This document shows, one piece after another, positions 23,024-36,108 of a stretch of 64,000 bases of DNA (within the stretch, counting starts at the first letter, position 1; each line of letters starts with the position of its first letter). The stretch is from contig NW_024104551.1 in NCBI RefSeq assembly GCF_003945595.2, positions 1-64,000 on the forward strand, written 5' to 3'. The stretch comes from Pipra filicauda. Lineage: Eukaryota > Chordata > Aves > Passeriformes > Pipridae. A program made the translations under genes and the position numbers. The notes under the pieces were generated by a model. It worked only from the letters and a program-made list of their open reading frames with translations, searched no databases and had not been told where the DNA came from.

Positions 23024-23047
23024 TGTGTGTGTGTGTGTGTGTGTGTG
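23024..23047. repeat. (TG)12 microsatellite
   Basis: Twelve uninterrupted TG units, the longest perfect dinucleotide repeat in the window and likely polymorphic. Confidence 0.95.
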
Positions 23048-23199
23048 CACTGTACTGTGCATATCATACTGTTCTTGAAGGAAGGGTTGGAAAAAAAAAA
23101 AAAGGAAAAACCTAAATGGATGATTTCAGTTTACATGGATGTTTTAAAGATATTTTGGTCTAAAAGCATCACTAGTCTGTAACAGGTTAAAAAGAAGCA

Positions 23200-23389
23200 A
23201 TCAGACTGGGCACTGGAAGAGGTTGCCCAGAGAAGCTGTGGATGCCCCATCCCTGCAAGTGTTCTAGGCCAGGCTGGATGGGGCTCTGAGCAACCTGGTC
23301 TAGAAGAAGATGTTTCTGCCCATGGCAGGGGGGCTGGAACTAGAGGATCTTGAAGGTCCCTTCCAACCCAAACCATTCTATGATTCTAA
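23200..23389 (+). mobile_element. CR1 LINE fragment, 3' end
   Basis: GAGGTTGCCCAGAGAAGCTG, GCCAGGCTGGATGGGGCTCT and GAGCAACCTGGTCTAGAAG, then TGCCCATGGCAGGGGGGCTG and AACCATTCTATGATTCTA. It is a clean copy of the last 190 bp of the common CR1 subtype. Confidence 0.95.
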
Positions 23390-24316
23390 TAATGAAAACT
23401 ACATTCTTTTTCTGCACTCGTGATCTCTCTCAGTACACTGCAACTGCTTCCAAGCTGCTGGGAAACAGTTTGAAGTAGGGCAGCTGTACCCCTACTCAGC
23501 TGTGATTCAGTCTGGCATCATAGTTGAAAATGAGGATAAGAGTCTTATAAAATGCAAGACCTATGTTAGTAAATTCTCTCTTTCATGACCTATCAAAGTG
23601 TAAAGAAATTGTAATATTCGTAGTATTTGTTAGTTCTGAGCTGAAGGTGTTTCCTCTAAATGCAGGCAGGAGTAGGGCAAATGAGATAAGGTATTGATGG
23701 TGTGAACATATAAAGTCTGAATGTGAATAATCAGAGATTATTCCAAGTAGATTTTTTCTTTCTTTTCAAAGAATAAGTAAAAGAATAAGTTTTGTAACTC
23801 TAATGGCACATACAACCTTAATGAGCTCAAACAAAGGCAGCAACATTTCAGAATGCATTTGCCTGTGAATAAGAGGGGAATGTGATAAACCCACTGCTAG
23901 TTAGACTAACAATATTCATCTGAAATGGCTCCAAAGAGGGTTTCTTTTAAAAAAAATGGATTTGATAATCCAAAGATACTGTATTATTGAAAGGATCATT
24001 ATGCTTCCAGTCATAGAAACACATTTTGTGTTTACTCAGGTTTTTACTTATTTACAATTTCACTTTTGATTGTTTTTCATTTGTAGAATTCTTGCTCCCA
24101 CTGAAGTCAATGGGAAAAGATACGAGTCACAGATCTGTAATATCTTTGTACATGTGTTATATATACCTCACCCTCTCCATAAAGCATTGCACAAGCTAGT
24201 AGAAATATGAACTAAAGATCATTGTCCTGCCTAAAGCCCTCTCATTTAAATATTTGGACTCTTAGGTATGGTTGCTGAACGACTGTGAAGACAGGGTGGG
24301 ATTCTTCTCATCCAGT
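23390..24316. other. Single-copy AT-rich DNA
   Basis: No frame, repeat or RNA signal was recognised between the two CR1 fragments. Confidence 0.5.
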
Positions 24317-24372
24317 ATAGAATCATGGAGTGGTTCGTGTTGGAAGAGATCTTAAAATCACCTATTTCTTAC
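24317..24372 (-). mobile_element. Short CR1 fragment
   Basis: ATAGAATCATGGAGTGG followed by GTGTTGGAAGAGATCTTAAA is the inverted CR1 tail. Only about 55 bp can be followed before the pattern is lost. Confidence 0.7.
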
Positions 24373-25082
24373 CCTTTACCCTCAGAGAGACCTGCAGGGC
24401 ACAGAGCAGTCTAGAATAGGGATGGGAATTTCTGATCTGAGTTTTGGCCTTCAAGATGCTTCACTGCTTTATTCTCCCCTCACCTGGAGCCAAAGAGGAC
24501 ATTTCTATACATAAAGCAGTGTGCAGAGAGATCAAATTTGGTCCCTTATCCTTTGATTAATAAACAAGCAACAAGCCAAAGCACAGTCACAGAGGAATCA
24601 AGTGTTCTGTGTTTTAGAGAAGTGACTTCAGCTCTGTAGACATGTTTCACACCCACTGCTCCAAACACGAGTGTCACCTCACTCGGTTCCGTGACAGCAC
24701 ATCCCTCTTTTGAAACCTGACACAAGTACTTTGAGACAGGCAGGGAACAACAGTTCCTGAGCACACAAGTACACTCAGGGATGAGAACAATATGTGTCAG
24801 AGTCACAGAGCTGACATGCTTACAGGCTTTCCTACCAACCTATTAGCCTGATGTTCTTTTTGAAGAGTAAACAGAAGGTGGCAACACATCAAAGAACCCT
24901 GGATAATACCGAATCTCCTGACATAATGGTTTTGCCACTGATCTTGAAAAAATAGATGTGGATATGGGAAGGGAGTTTGTGTGGGACAGGAGGTAGGATC
25001 TGGTTCTCAATTTAGACTTCAGATTGAAAATCAACTGCAAAAAATCTGCAGCAAACACAGCCAGATATTTTGCTTTTTATTT
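24373..25082. other. Single-copy DNA, no gene seen
   Basis: Two short minus-strand frames (86 and 71 codons) show no domain. Nothing else was recognised. Confidence 0.5.
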
Positions 25083-25198
25083 AAGTGTTCCAGGCCAGGT
25101 TGGATCGAGCATTGACCAAGCTGTTCTAGCAGGGGGATTGGAACTCGAATATCTTTAAGGTCCCTTCCAACCCAAACCATTGTATGGTTCTATGACTC
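25083..25198 (+). mobile_element. CR1 LINE fragment, 3' end
   Basis: AAGTGTTCCAGGCCAGGTTG, then TCTAGCAGGGGGATTGGAAC and AAGGTCCCTTCCAACCCAAA, ending ATTGTATGGTTCTATGACT. Only the last 115 bp is present and it has an internal deletion relative to its siblings (the usual TGTCCCTGCCCATGG segment is missing). Confidence 0.92.
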
Positions 25199-27426
25199 TG
25201 CCTCTTCACGGGGGACAGATGCAATGCTGATCCATAATTGGAAAGGAAAGAGAAGGCAATCAGTGCATGTGTTGCTGCGTGGCCTTTGCCACAACGCACA
25301 GCTCTACAATACCTCATGCAGATGTGATTCTTTCCAAGGTCCCACACTGGTACACTTTCACTTGGTCCAAATATGTACTCTTTAAAGACAGAGTCAGGAA
25401 TCCTATATCCAAAGGCTGCAGAAAACCCAGATATGAAAATCCCAGATACCAGTGTGGAATCAACCTTCTCTGTTCTGCAAAGGCAGACTAAATTCTGTCT
25501 GACATCTCCATGTCACTGCAGGTCACTCTGTTCATAATTTGCTCTAATTGGCACAGTGACGCGTTTCACCTGCAGGCAAATGGCACTCACGATGGTGTGA
25601 AATTCTCTTCTGCTTCTGACAAAACATCAGAGCTTTCAAACTGATCTCTACATCCAAAAGACCCACTGATCAGGATAATTGAGAGACATTTCTTTTGGAT
25701 ACATATAGCCATTAAAACCCAAGCCCACTGTGTAACAAATTATAAACATCGGGGTGTGTGAGAAGATTCTTCCGCAGGATCTTTAGAGGCTGTAGGGCTG
25801 TAGTCAGCCTTTGTGTGCCACAAATATACATAATTTCCCTGTCTGAATCATGCAAAGAACACTTTGACCCTGCACCTCCTCACTGGTTACATGTGCCCCT
25901 CCTTGGACGAGCCCTTCAGAGTCTTTCAGGAGTGCATTTACTTTCTGCAATTTTGAGCAACAATCGGTGAGGGGAGAGACAGAAAGCAAGTCCCTGGATA
26001 TATATCTCCCAGCTTTCTTTGATCCTATCCTACTTTTTCAACTTGATTTTAAACTAGCTGCTGTACCTATTTTAAGATTTGAAGAAAACAATGCTGCAAA
26101 AAAATAATAAGAAAGGAAAAAACAATTTTAGGAGTACAAGTCAACTCATGAGGATCACAAAGTCCAGTCCTCAAGCTCATGGGAAACAATGCAATTAATG
26201 TTTGGTCGGCAAAACTCAAACCTCAAAACCTGGGGCAAAAAACACTTTCAAAGAGTCTACATGAAACTTAAATTTTACAGTGTAAGACTGAAATCTCCAA
26301 ATATGATGTGTCAAAGGAAAAGGCTGTGAGAGATGTTGGGTGTTGCCAGTGTACTCACCTCCTGCAAAACCAGAGAGGATTTAGGAAAAATTAACATTTG
26401 ATTCTATTAGAAAACCATACTTTGCAGGTCTGCAGATCTTTGTCCTTCAGCCTAAAATCATTTCAACCCTGACTATGTGTTAAAGAATTGCCATCCAGAT
26501 TCTGGAGGAAATTCTGTATCACTCCTATCACCAGCACATCTCCCCCTGCACCCCTGGGGAAACTTTGACATGTCAGAGGAAAACACAGAAACAAACAGAC
26601 AAAATCCACCAGTAATTAAAACCAGAAATAAATAATGAGCAGGGAAGGGAAAATAAGCAGATTTTCTTTTTTTCCCCTCAATTGTTGGAAGTCATTAGGG
26701 GAAACTGCAAAACAGAATAGACACAAGCCAAGCAAAGAGCAGCCAGGTCTCCTTTCAGACCTTTGACACAGGCACACTAGTACAAGTCCCTGCAGACCTT
26801 CTTTCAAGACCCACTTTTCCTATCTTTTATTCAGGAAAAAGAGAATAGCTTTTACCTCATTTCATTCTCTCACCTACAAGAAGGCACAGAAATGTGTCAT
26901 CCAGCATCCTCCTGCAACAGCTGGAATGAATGATTTGCTTGGAGTCTGGCTTCATAATGGTGCTTTGCCATCTCATTAAAATAAATCACAGAAAGTGTTG
27001 TCATTGCCTGCTCTGGGCTTAAACAGAAGCCCTCAGGTCCTTTATATCTTAAGGGACAGGTTCAAAGGCAAACTCTGAAAGGCACATGGGGAGAGCACGG
27101 AGAAAAACCTTGACAATGGGACTGAGAATAAGCTTTCATTGTAGCTACTGTTGAAAATTCAGATTCTGGGGTATTTTAGAGAGTCCCTGAGATTTTAGAA
27201 ACCTTTGGGTAATTTGCCACAGTGAAATACCTCAAATGATCATGCATTTGGGATTGGTTACTCTGTATGTGTGTCCACATGCCTTTTTCCTCTATTTGCA
27301 AACAGAATAATGAAATACAGCCTCTGGGAATCAGGTTGCTAAATTTTGAAGATTCAACAGATACTTGTATGTGTCACTGGGGAGATACAGGTGCATCTAT
27401 TCACAAATAAATGCACCCATTCACAT

Positions 27427-27525
27427 CATATATACATATATATATACACACACATAACAAATAAACAAACAAACAAGTAAACAAAAATAAAATGTATATA
27501 TGTGGAATATAGGTATATATATGTA
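27427..27525. repeat. AT / ACA / AAAC low-complexity tract
   Basis: TATATACATATATATATACACACACA is followed by AAAC units (AAACAAACAAACAAG) and further TATATATG stretches. It is a compound microsatellite. Confidence 0.85.
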
Positions 27526-27846
27526 CCAGTAATATTTAAGGGCATCACAGGATCAGATTTTTTACTTTCTTCCCCTTATGTAATTACTAAGCAGAGTATC
27601 CTAAAATCTCACATATAAATTTCAGTGGGTTTCCTTTTTTTCTCAAGCTCTGGAAATGGTCTCCTCACATTTGCTCTCACCTCCAGGGCAGCTGTTAGGA
27701 GTGTATGTGACTATCCCTGCTTCTGGGACAGGCCATCCTGATGCCACAGAGATATTATTAAATATTATACAAGACAGTTAATTCCTGGGGAAGCTCTTGA
27801 GCCTTGAAGCTCTGCCTGATGACTCTGAGTCACATTGTCTCCTACA

Positions 27847-27861
27847 TCACTAGATGGCACT
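27847..27861 (+). promoter_or_regulatory. CTCF-like motif
   Basis: TCACTAGATGGCACT matches the 15-bp CTCF core CCASYAGRKGGCRSY at 14 positions (only the first base differs). The motif lies in non-repetitive DNA. A second site in the same orientation is at 37899. Such motifs occur by chance, so binding is uncertain. Confidence 0.4.
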
Positions 27862-30800
27862 ATTAACTTAAAATCATGGCATGCTTTACTAAGAACCTCT
27901 CTCCAAGCCTCAGACAGAGAAAAGAAATAGCAGAGAGTCTCTCTGGGGGAAGAAAGGGGAGTAGAGTGGAGGGTATTGGCAAAATAGTCTACATTTTTAA
28001 TTTGGCCAGGTTCTTAAACAGTTACACATCTTAAAAAGGTCTGGGACACTTAAAACTACATGAGAAAAAGCCCAGGCTAATTTGGCTAATTTGAATCTGC
28101 CCACAGAAAGGTCTAAGTTGCATCCTGAGTCCTGAGTGGGCTGAGTTCCTTCTCAGCTCCTGCCCCAGAGCCCATGGAGTGTTTGTGCCTGTGGCAGGAC
28201 ATAAGTTGTCTCATTAAATTGTTACTGTTCTTAAAGCCTTGAAGCCTGTGGGATCATCCCAGGGTCCTTCATTTTACAGTAGTAAAAAGAGAAAAAATGT
28301 GCTTGTTAAGAAAATCCTGGTTAATTAAATTATGATCTGAAAGTTTCCTGTCCTTTAGTGAGCTGATATTATCTGTGTCTTATGGTTGGTTAATGGGAGA
28401 ATTATATGCTTGCTGCTGCAGTATCCTTTCCAGTTTGGGTCAAAAAACAAGAGGATGCATCAATTTGTTCACATGATTATGTGTGCTGCTGCTTTCCCTC
28501 CAGACTGTGCTCTCTCTCTCTACCTTTGTAAGATGGAGATGTGTCATGTTCAGTCTCTCCTGCCCACTCTGGAATGTTGGGCTGGTGCTGGGGTCAGTGT
28601 AATGACTGTGAAATGACTGTCAGGGTTATCTCCTAGCCCCCAGAGTGGAAGTTTCTCAGCACTGAGTGTAGAGCTAGGATGAGATGCTCCAGGCCCATAT
28701 AGATTCAGCCTCAGGCTCCTGGGAGCAGCAGGAAGCATTGTTTACATGTGGGAGCCCAGAAAAGGCAGGCTGGATGCTGGTACCTCCTTACAATGGTGCT
28801 GGTGGTGGCAACACAGATTTGACCTATTTTTCTGAGAAGTTTTGTATGCAGTCCAATGCTCAGTGCCCTCTTCTACACAGACAGCAGATTCAAACAGCTT
28901 CTTTTTTTCTGTCACTGCCACAAAGCAGTAAAACTCTGTCAGAAATTATGGATGAGCTAATATATTGCACTGCTCTAAATACCTCTGGCACCCTCTGAAG
29001 TCTTAGAGATTATTAAATTGGTGTGTATTCCTGGTGAGGGCAGAGCCAAAGGTGGAATCACTCCTCCAGGATTCTGCACAAAGAAATGAGCACTGGAAAC
29101 CTAAGAGATTCAGGTTCCCCAGCTCCTAAATTAATTCCTGACCCTGAAGGAGATGCTTGGATTCCCTGCACAGAGAAGATGAAGAGGCAGGAACATAGAA
29201 ATGGGACCTGCAAAAGACATTATCCTGAACAGAGTGTAGCAAAAGCCAGGTGCTGAGAACGCAGCTGAAAATACAGTTCTTTCAAAGATTGTGGAGTTTA
29301 GCTGTGGACTTCCCAGACATTTCAATTTCTTCTCAACATTCACTTATTTTGGCAATTCAGTGTCCCAAATTCTCTAACATACTGCAAGGAATGCTCAGTT
29401 CTGCCCGTTTCCATGTCTAGCAGACACAGGGTACCAGGAATGCCAGAGTTGTGCTATGCCTTCTCATGGAGAGAGAAGGATCTTTATGATGGGGTTAAGA
29501 CTCAATTGTTTCATTTCTTGTATTTTACATTAAAATGTTTACATAGTAAATTAATTTGCATTCCCTTTTTTACAAGCTGAGTTTCCCATGTCCTCCTCCC
29601 TTCTCCCTCTCCCTTTCCTTCAGGATACTTTGTTGTCCGATGATTAAGGCTGAATCTTAGGAGATTAGAGATGGAATATTGACGTATACTTGGTCCTTCT
29701 CCATCCAAACTACAATAATGTCTGATTGAAGAACATGGTGTTACAGTGAATTTCTTAAGGGGGGGGAATATGAAAGGTACTATATTAAGGAATTTATTTG
29801 CTGTTTTGTTGTTTGGTTTTTATTCTCAAAGAAAGCTCTTTGATTCTGATGTGCTATTTCTGTTGAATGCTGCAGACCATGACCAGAGCAAACTGTGAGG
29901 AAGTGAGTGTGTGAGAGAATGAATTATAAAAATGCAAGAGAGTTTAATAAAATGGGAATATATTGACATGATTATGGCAAGAACTCAATAAAGAATGGAC
30001 AATGCATGATTGATGATGAGTGCTATGTTGGTAAGCATTAATTCTGAGATCTCACTGTGAGGGAAAAACACTTCTCTTATAAGATATCAGGTGTGATGGG
30101 GCGAGTGGGTTTTCAAATGTCACGTTTAAAAAAAACTTTAGGCAGAAGAAAATGTCTTTTTTGTTTCCTCTCTCCCATGTACACACACGCAGACACACAC
30201 ACAAAACCACAGTGGAAACAGAAACGGTCTGTTATCCTCCTGTTTCTAATTCCTTTAAAGATTTTCCCCCTTTCTTTTTCTGTTGTTGTTGCAACCAAAG
30301 TCTTCTGATGCTGTTGTATTGCCATGACACCTTCCAGGAGACAAGAGAAAGGAACGAATCCTGCCTTTCACTTCCACACATCTCATGTCAGTTGATTCTT
30401 TAGGAGAGCAGAGCTGCTGCTTCTATGGCAGGACATATCAGCCTGTTTTACCTTTCTTCTTGGGAAATCTTCACCCTGATCAGATCCATGATCCCTGTTT
30501 TCAGGTCTAGCTTGACTTTTGAGAATGTTTTTCTTCAAATTGGGTCAGGTCAGGAGTGATAACTTTCAAGAGGAAAGGGCCACTGCAGTGGGTGGAATAC
30601 ATTAATGCCCTGAGTATGTTGTCAGCCCTGAATATTTTCTTGAACTGTCAGTTCTACCTTAGGATGGTGAGTTACATCTCACTTTTGTGCTTGATTCAGG
30701 ATTGATCTAATAAAGCAACTGTATCTGTGAATGAAGCAGTTTATTTTCTCACAGTCTTCGCAGAAAGATTTTGAGGGGAAAAAAGAAAACAAGGTAAAAA

Positions 30801-31020
30801 TGCAATTGCATGTTTAGAATCTCATCCCAGTCCTGTAGAATCTTTTGGCAGAACTTTATTTAGGGATCTTTGTTTAGGGTTGTTTGCAGTTACTTTGCCA
30901 GGTACATCACTAAACATACAATAACTGTGTGGCAGTTTCTTTATAGAGAACCTCAGCTGAGAGCTTACAACAGGTTTTGCAGGTAGAATAGACAGTGCAG
31001 TTCATATATTTACATGTACG

Positions 31021-31063
31021 AGGGAGGGAGGGAAATAGGAGAAAGAGAGGAAGAGAGAAAGAC
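31021..31063. repeat. GGGA/GAGA purine tract
   Basis: AGGGAGGGAGGGAAATAGGA, then repeated GAGA units; almost pure purine on the plus strand. Confidence 0.75.
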
Positions 31064-31149
31064 TGATTTATTTAGTAGACTATAATCTTCTGTACACTGA
31101 TTTTAAATGCAAGAGTATATGGATCTTGTTTCTGGGAAATGATGCTTTA

Positions 31150-31990
31150 AGTCAGATCTGGTACTTGTGCAAGGGTGACAGCCTGGTTTTCCTCAGGCAG
31201 GAGAACAAAATGGAAAGCAACCCTGTGACAGCTGCTAATCCTCTACTGGAAGGCATCCAGATGGTATGGTGACAGGGTTGGCATAGACCCTGTGGAAAAG
31301 AGAAGGGAATAGCCCTACGGAAATTATGCCAAGAGGATACAGTGCAGCACCAGTAGAAGTTTCTTACCACCAGCAAAGCTTTTATTCCCACCCACAACAC
31401 TAAAATCCACTGGAGCAATAAGTAAGAGTTTAATATGCTCTGGTTTTTATGATAAAAGAAGGCATCAAAGCCGCCTTTTCAGAGTCAGTAAGCTTAATGT
31501 TCTAGGAGTGAGGCTCACTGAACCGTGGAAATGCTTAACTTTTATGTTTCTTGCCATGGAGGGGAAGGCATGAACTAGGCACCAGAGACCTAAAATTGCT
31601 CTACAGTGGGGGAAGAGTTAAGTCAGTTAACAGGAAGTACTGATGAGAACATGCAGGAAAGCCATCCTTTTTGTATGTAAGGTACCTTTGACATAAAAGT
31701 AACTAAAAATTCCTGGCGGGAGCATCTGATCAGGGATGCCTAGCTAATTAATTTGAATTCCAGAGCTGGGAACAGCCCAGGGACTCTCCTCTCGGACAAG
31801 ATGGTAGCAGTTCTGGGACACATGTGATGTGATGGCCAGGAACAAAGTGGCTGGGATGGGACCAATCTTGAGGTGTGGCCTGGGCTTGGACTCCAGGGAA
31901 CATCTGGTATCTAACACTCCTTTGGAGCAGGGATATCATAGGGATGATGTGAAGTCTCCCGGGGATGTTATGACTGTTTGCTAGACCAAC
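31150..31990. other. Unassigned, less AT-rich block
   Basis: The composition differs from the flanks (for example CTCTCGGACAAGATGG, TGGCTGGGATGGGACC and GTCTCCCGGGGATG). It may be an old retroelement or LTR relic that I cannot identify, or simply isochore-scale variation. No frame exceeds 88 codons. Confidence 0.2.
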
Positions 31991-32560
31991 CTAATAGTGC
32001 AAAGTGCTGATGTCTGATGTTCAAATCACAGATACACATAAAAGAAACTCCACAAGGAACCATCGCTCCTGCATTTTCTCAAGGGGAACCAAAGTACACA
32101 CTGACTTCAGGTTTAGGAACCCTGGTCTGCGTGAAAGAGAAAAGACACAAAACCAATGTAACCTGCATTTAAACATTTTTTTCACATTAGCTTATGTTAT
32201 TATTGATTAAGAGGAAGAGAAGGCCCAACATTGTGTTCCCATTCCAGTGGATCTTCTGACAAAGTAATTCAGAGCCCAGTTCCATGACATGGTGGAAAGA
32301 GGGCGAGGAAGGGGAAAAGGAAAGAATGGAAAGAGAGGAGGAAAGTGGAATTAAGCCACATTGCAAAGTGTAGTTTTTAGTTTCAGGAGAGGTAAAATCC
32401 AGAATTACCTTAAAATATATTTGCATGTACATTTTATAAGTCAGGTTTTGCTCAGTTGACTGGGAGGTATTTAAAAACAGAAATGACTGAATAGATTTCT
32501 TTCTATTTCTAAATGAAATTAATGCTTATACTTTTAGAGTTTTGTGTGGGTTTGTCTTTT

Positions 32561-32596
32561 TTGTTGCTGTTGTTGCGTTTGTTGTTGTTGTTTTTT
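32561..32596. repeat. (TTG)n microsatellite
   Basis: TTGTTGCTGTTGTTGCG, then GTTGTTGTTG and a T run; imperfect trinucleotide repeat. Confidence 0.85.
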
Positions 32597-32977
32597 AATA
32601 GCATAAAATCTAATGGAAGATTAAGTTACTTTTATTGCAGGGAACAGATGTACTGATTTTATTCACCAAACAGGAGTTTTTCAGATTGCCTTGTCAATGA
32701 CCTCAATCCTGGATTGCTGTGATTCATCCAGGAAAGGAGTGTGATTCCATCTCTGTGCTTGCCAGAAATGTTCTGAATTCCAGCAGTACACTGGGACCAA
32801 TCCAAAATCATACTTCCAGCACTCAGTCTATTGGAAAACCTCTACATCCCAGATTTTCTTAACTGAAATTTCAAATTTCATTATGTTCTCCCCCCTCCTC
32901 TAACACACTTGCAAACCCTGTCCAACTTGATAATTAACTCTTCTGATCTCCTGCTTCAATGCTTTATTAAGAACTTT

Positions 32978-33440
32978 AAGAGCAGGTCCAGAGGAGGGCC
33001 ATGAAGATGGTCAGAAGGTTGGAGCACCTCTCCTGTGAAGATGGGTTGAGATAGTTGGGCTTGTTCAGCTTGGAGAAGAGAAGGTCCAAGGGAGACCTTA
33101 GAGCACTTTCCAGTACCTAAAGGGAGTGAAAAGAAAGCTGGAAAGGGATTTTGGCAAGGATGCATAGTGTTAGTGCAAAGGGTAATGTCTTCAGACTGAA
33201 AGAGGGTAAATTTACATTAAATATTAGGAAGAAATTATTTACTTTGAAAGTGGTGAGGCGCTGGCACATGTTACCCAGAGAAGTTGTAGATACCCCATTG
33301 CTGGAAGTGTTCAACGCCAGGTTGGAAGGGGCTCTGAGCCACTTGGTCTAGTGGGAGGTGTCCCATGCCCACGGTGGGGAGGTTGGAAGTAAATGTTCTT
33401 TATGGTCCCTTCCAACCCAAAACTTCTATGATTCCATAAT
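32978..33440 (+). mobile_element. CR1 LINE fragment (about 460 bp)
   Basis: GAGCAGGTCCAGAGGAGGGC at the left, GTTCAGCTTGGAGAAGAGAA, TTCCAGTACCTAAAGGGAG, ATATTAGGAAGAAATTAT and CACTTGGTCTAGTGGGAGG, ending GGTCCCTTCCAACCCAAAAC with a worn ATTCTATG tail. It shows the full order of the CR1 3' region beyond the ORF2 domain. It is moderately diverged. Confidence 0.94.
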
Positions 33441-35839
33441 GGTGCTGAAAAAATGAGCAAGTTTCTATACACTTGGTCTTTGACATGTACTGGGAAAACC
33501 AGTGAGCTCCTTGCGGGTTTATAAACACGAAATTTATTAAGTTAAGAAAAGCAGAGTCCCAAAACAGTGAGGTCATGACTCAGATATCCTGTAAAGGCTG
33601 TCAGGTAACACTGCTTATTTTTTACCATCAAAACCAGTCACTGGTGATTATTTTTCACCTGTTCACCGGAATAACAAATAGAACATGCAGGAGTTTGGGA
33701 ATGGAGTTGCAGCACATCTGTGAACATGTACAGATTTTCCTTTGTTTTTAGGTGTCTCTGAGCCACCATCTGATGTGTATACTATGGGTAACTCCAGGGT
33801 AATGCTGGAAGAAATGAACATCTGAAAACAGCAGAATGAAAGTGATGGCAGATTTAATAAGAGAGAGTGTGGTAGGATCATTGAGAACAGGTACCAGGAG
33901 CCCTTTGAGCTATGAGTCCAAATCATACATTCAAATAAACAATAGCAATAGCACTGTGAAAGGCTTGGAGACCTCAAAGGCCAGAGGAGGACTAGATTAA
34001 GTGATCATACTGATTGGATTAAGGATAAGGCTAAAAACTGGAGAATAGTTTTGTTAAAGGCAATATTTTAAAGGATGATGTCCACATCAGAGGCACAGAA
34101 GATATTCACATGGACAGCAGATGGTTTGAAATCCAGGGTGTTTGATATATCAATTAAGGTGATGGCATTGACAAAGCACCAAAAGAGGCTGTGAGGTGCT
34201 CAGTGGAGCATTGCTTTAACATTGTTCACAGAAGATTTTAAGGTCAAACATGAATCCTTGGGACCCCAGTTAATTTGTATACTCTTCTTACCCAACTTTA
34301 CTGAAAGGTTTTTGGAGGTTTAGCTTTGGTCTTCTGGCTTGGCTTCACTCTTCCATCTTACCTTTCTCCCCATTTGTTCCCTGGTCCTCTGAATGAGGAT
34401 TGATGCTGTAGCCGGGAAAGAAAAGAAGGTTGAGGAGAATCCCTCTGTTCTTGCTTTCCATTTCCAGCCTCAGACATGGGCCGTGCTGCTGGCAGACCTG
34501 GACAAGGACAGTTTTCTCACACACCACAACACATTCCTTCTATCACTGTAATAGGTACATTATCCCTGCCAAAACTTCAGGGTTTCATCGAGACTTCAAG
34601 TTCTCAAGAACCAACCAACTGTAGCTGAGTGATGGAACTCGTGCACCATAACTACACATCCGTTCAGTTCCTTCCCCTCAAAATCCAGGAGTTAAGAATA
34701 TAACTGAGGCACATTTACAACACCATATTTTTCTATTGAATGATTTCTTGATGCATGTTCTGCTCAGTTTGTCCTTTAGGCTTTCTGGGACCACAGTTTT
34801 TGGGCCACTAGGGTTGTTCCACTGTTTTCAATGAATAGAAATAATTTTAAGTGGGATCAAGAATATCATTAAAAATCTGAAATTCTGGACCAAACTTTCC
34901 CTGTTGGGTTCAGCAATAGATTGATAACAAGCAGTTCCTCGGTAAATACAAAATCAGCAGATATTGTGTGAAGACTGGGAGAAGTGCAGGATCATTCCTC
35001 AGGAGGTAGAAACTAGCACATGTGAACCTGCATGGCTTCCCCATCCTGTTTCCCCAGGTGGGAAGTTCTTCTCTTAGAGCTTTGGGACTGAGAATATTTC
35101 TCAAAAGAAATTTTAAATCTTTTCCACAGTAGAAGCTTGATTATCTTTTGGTGAGTTTTTGGTGTTTGTTAAGGAGAGCTCCATAGTGACGGATGCTGCC
35201 ACACCATTATACGAAAATATTAATTCCTTCTTAGCTATGTTAGTGAGATGTCATGCTGGTATGAATGGAAAAATGGTCATCCAGCAAACTACATGTTCTT
35301 ATCACGTTACAAAAAGCTCTCCCATCACACCAGGAGTGCTAATGGAAGGAGTTACATTTGCTGTGGCCACCTGGGAAATCCTTTTAACCAGGCATCAGTT
35401 TATATAAAATCCTGAAATAAACTATTGTTTGCATGAAACAGATTTGTTGGGTAAATTGCTACTTGTGAGTTGCTGGGGTTTATTTCTCCAGCAAAACCCT
35501 TCTGATACTATTTAAATCACTAAAATATCACTTCAGTATCAATTTCCCCTGTGAAGGAAGCTGAATTTGGAGGAGACTGAGAACCATAGCGCGAAAATCA
35601 CATCACCCTCTTCAAGGGGTGTTAGTATAATTTCCTGCCTTGAAATCCAGGAAAGAAAAAAGTTATATTGATTACAGCAAATGACAGTAACTCCCATGGA
35701 AACAGCAAAACAAAACCAAAACAGATAAAAACAATCATGATACTACATAAATGATCACCTCCTCTATTACTCTGGTACTCCACCCTACTCTCATATTAGA
35801 AGTCAGTGCTGTCATAGGATATGAAGGTCTCTTCTCTCT
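33441..35839. other. Single-copy DNA, no gene seen
   Basis: Frames up to 104 codons (33663-33977, minus) have no domain. An AAATTTATTAAG context near 33530 hinted at an LTR poly(A) region but no LTR edges were found. Nothing else was seen. Confidence 0.5.
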
Positions 35840-36108
35840 AGTAATAAGTAATAGGACAAGAGGAAGTGACCTTTGGTTATGCCAGGGAGGGGTTTAGACT
35901 AGATATTAGGAAACATTTCTTCAGTGAAAGAGTTGTCAAGCATTGGAATGGGCTACCCAGAGAAGTCAACAGCCTGGACGTATTTCAGAGGTAGATGTGG
36001 CACTTGAGGACATAGATTAGTGGTGGACTTGGCAGTGCTGGGTTAATGGTTGAACTTGGGGATTTTAGAGGTCCTTTCCGACCTAAATGATTTTTTGATT
36101 CTGTGATT
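35840..36108 (+). mobile_element. CR1 LINE fragment, 3' end
   Basis: AGTAATAGGACAAGAGGAAG, TTAGACTAGATATTAGGAAA, GTCAAGCATTGGAATGGGCT and TTAGTGGTGGACTTGGCAGT, then CCTTTCCGACCTAAATGATT and TTGATTCTGTGATT. It has the same subtype signature (GGCAGTGCTGGGTTAATGG) as 1731, 39145 and, inverted, 43120. Confidence 0.93.

Larger units (their letters stand above)
21732..23199. other. Single-copy DNA with simple repeats
   Basis: Contains a CT/T-rich tract at 22343-22370, T15 at 22872-22886, a TG dinucleotide run at 23024-23047 and an A13 run at 23091-23103. Frames are 67 codons or fewer and unrecognised. Confidence 0.6.
25199..32977. other. Nearly 8 kb of single-copy DNA
   Basis: The longest repeat-poor stretch. 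It contains an AT/ACA/AAAC low-complexity tract (27427-27525), a CTCF-like motif (27847-27861), an AC-rich run (30181-30202), a GGGA/GAGA purine tract (31021-31063), a purine-rich tract (32285-32347) and a TTG repeat (32561-32596). The part at 31150-31990 is less AT-rich than its surroundings but matches no repeat I know. No frame over 105 codons exists and none has a recognisable domain. Confidence 0.5.

Noticed and set aside
33480..34120. Possible old LTR (AAATTTATTAAG and GATTTAATAAGAGAG contexts)
   Set aside because: No TG...CA edges, no duplication and no TATA/AATAAA order could be defined.
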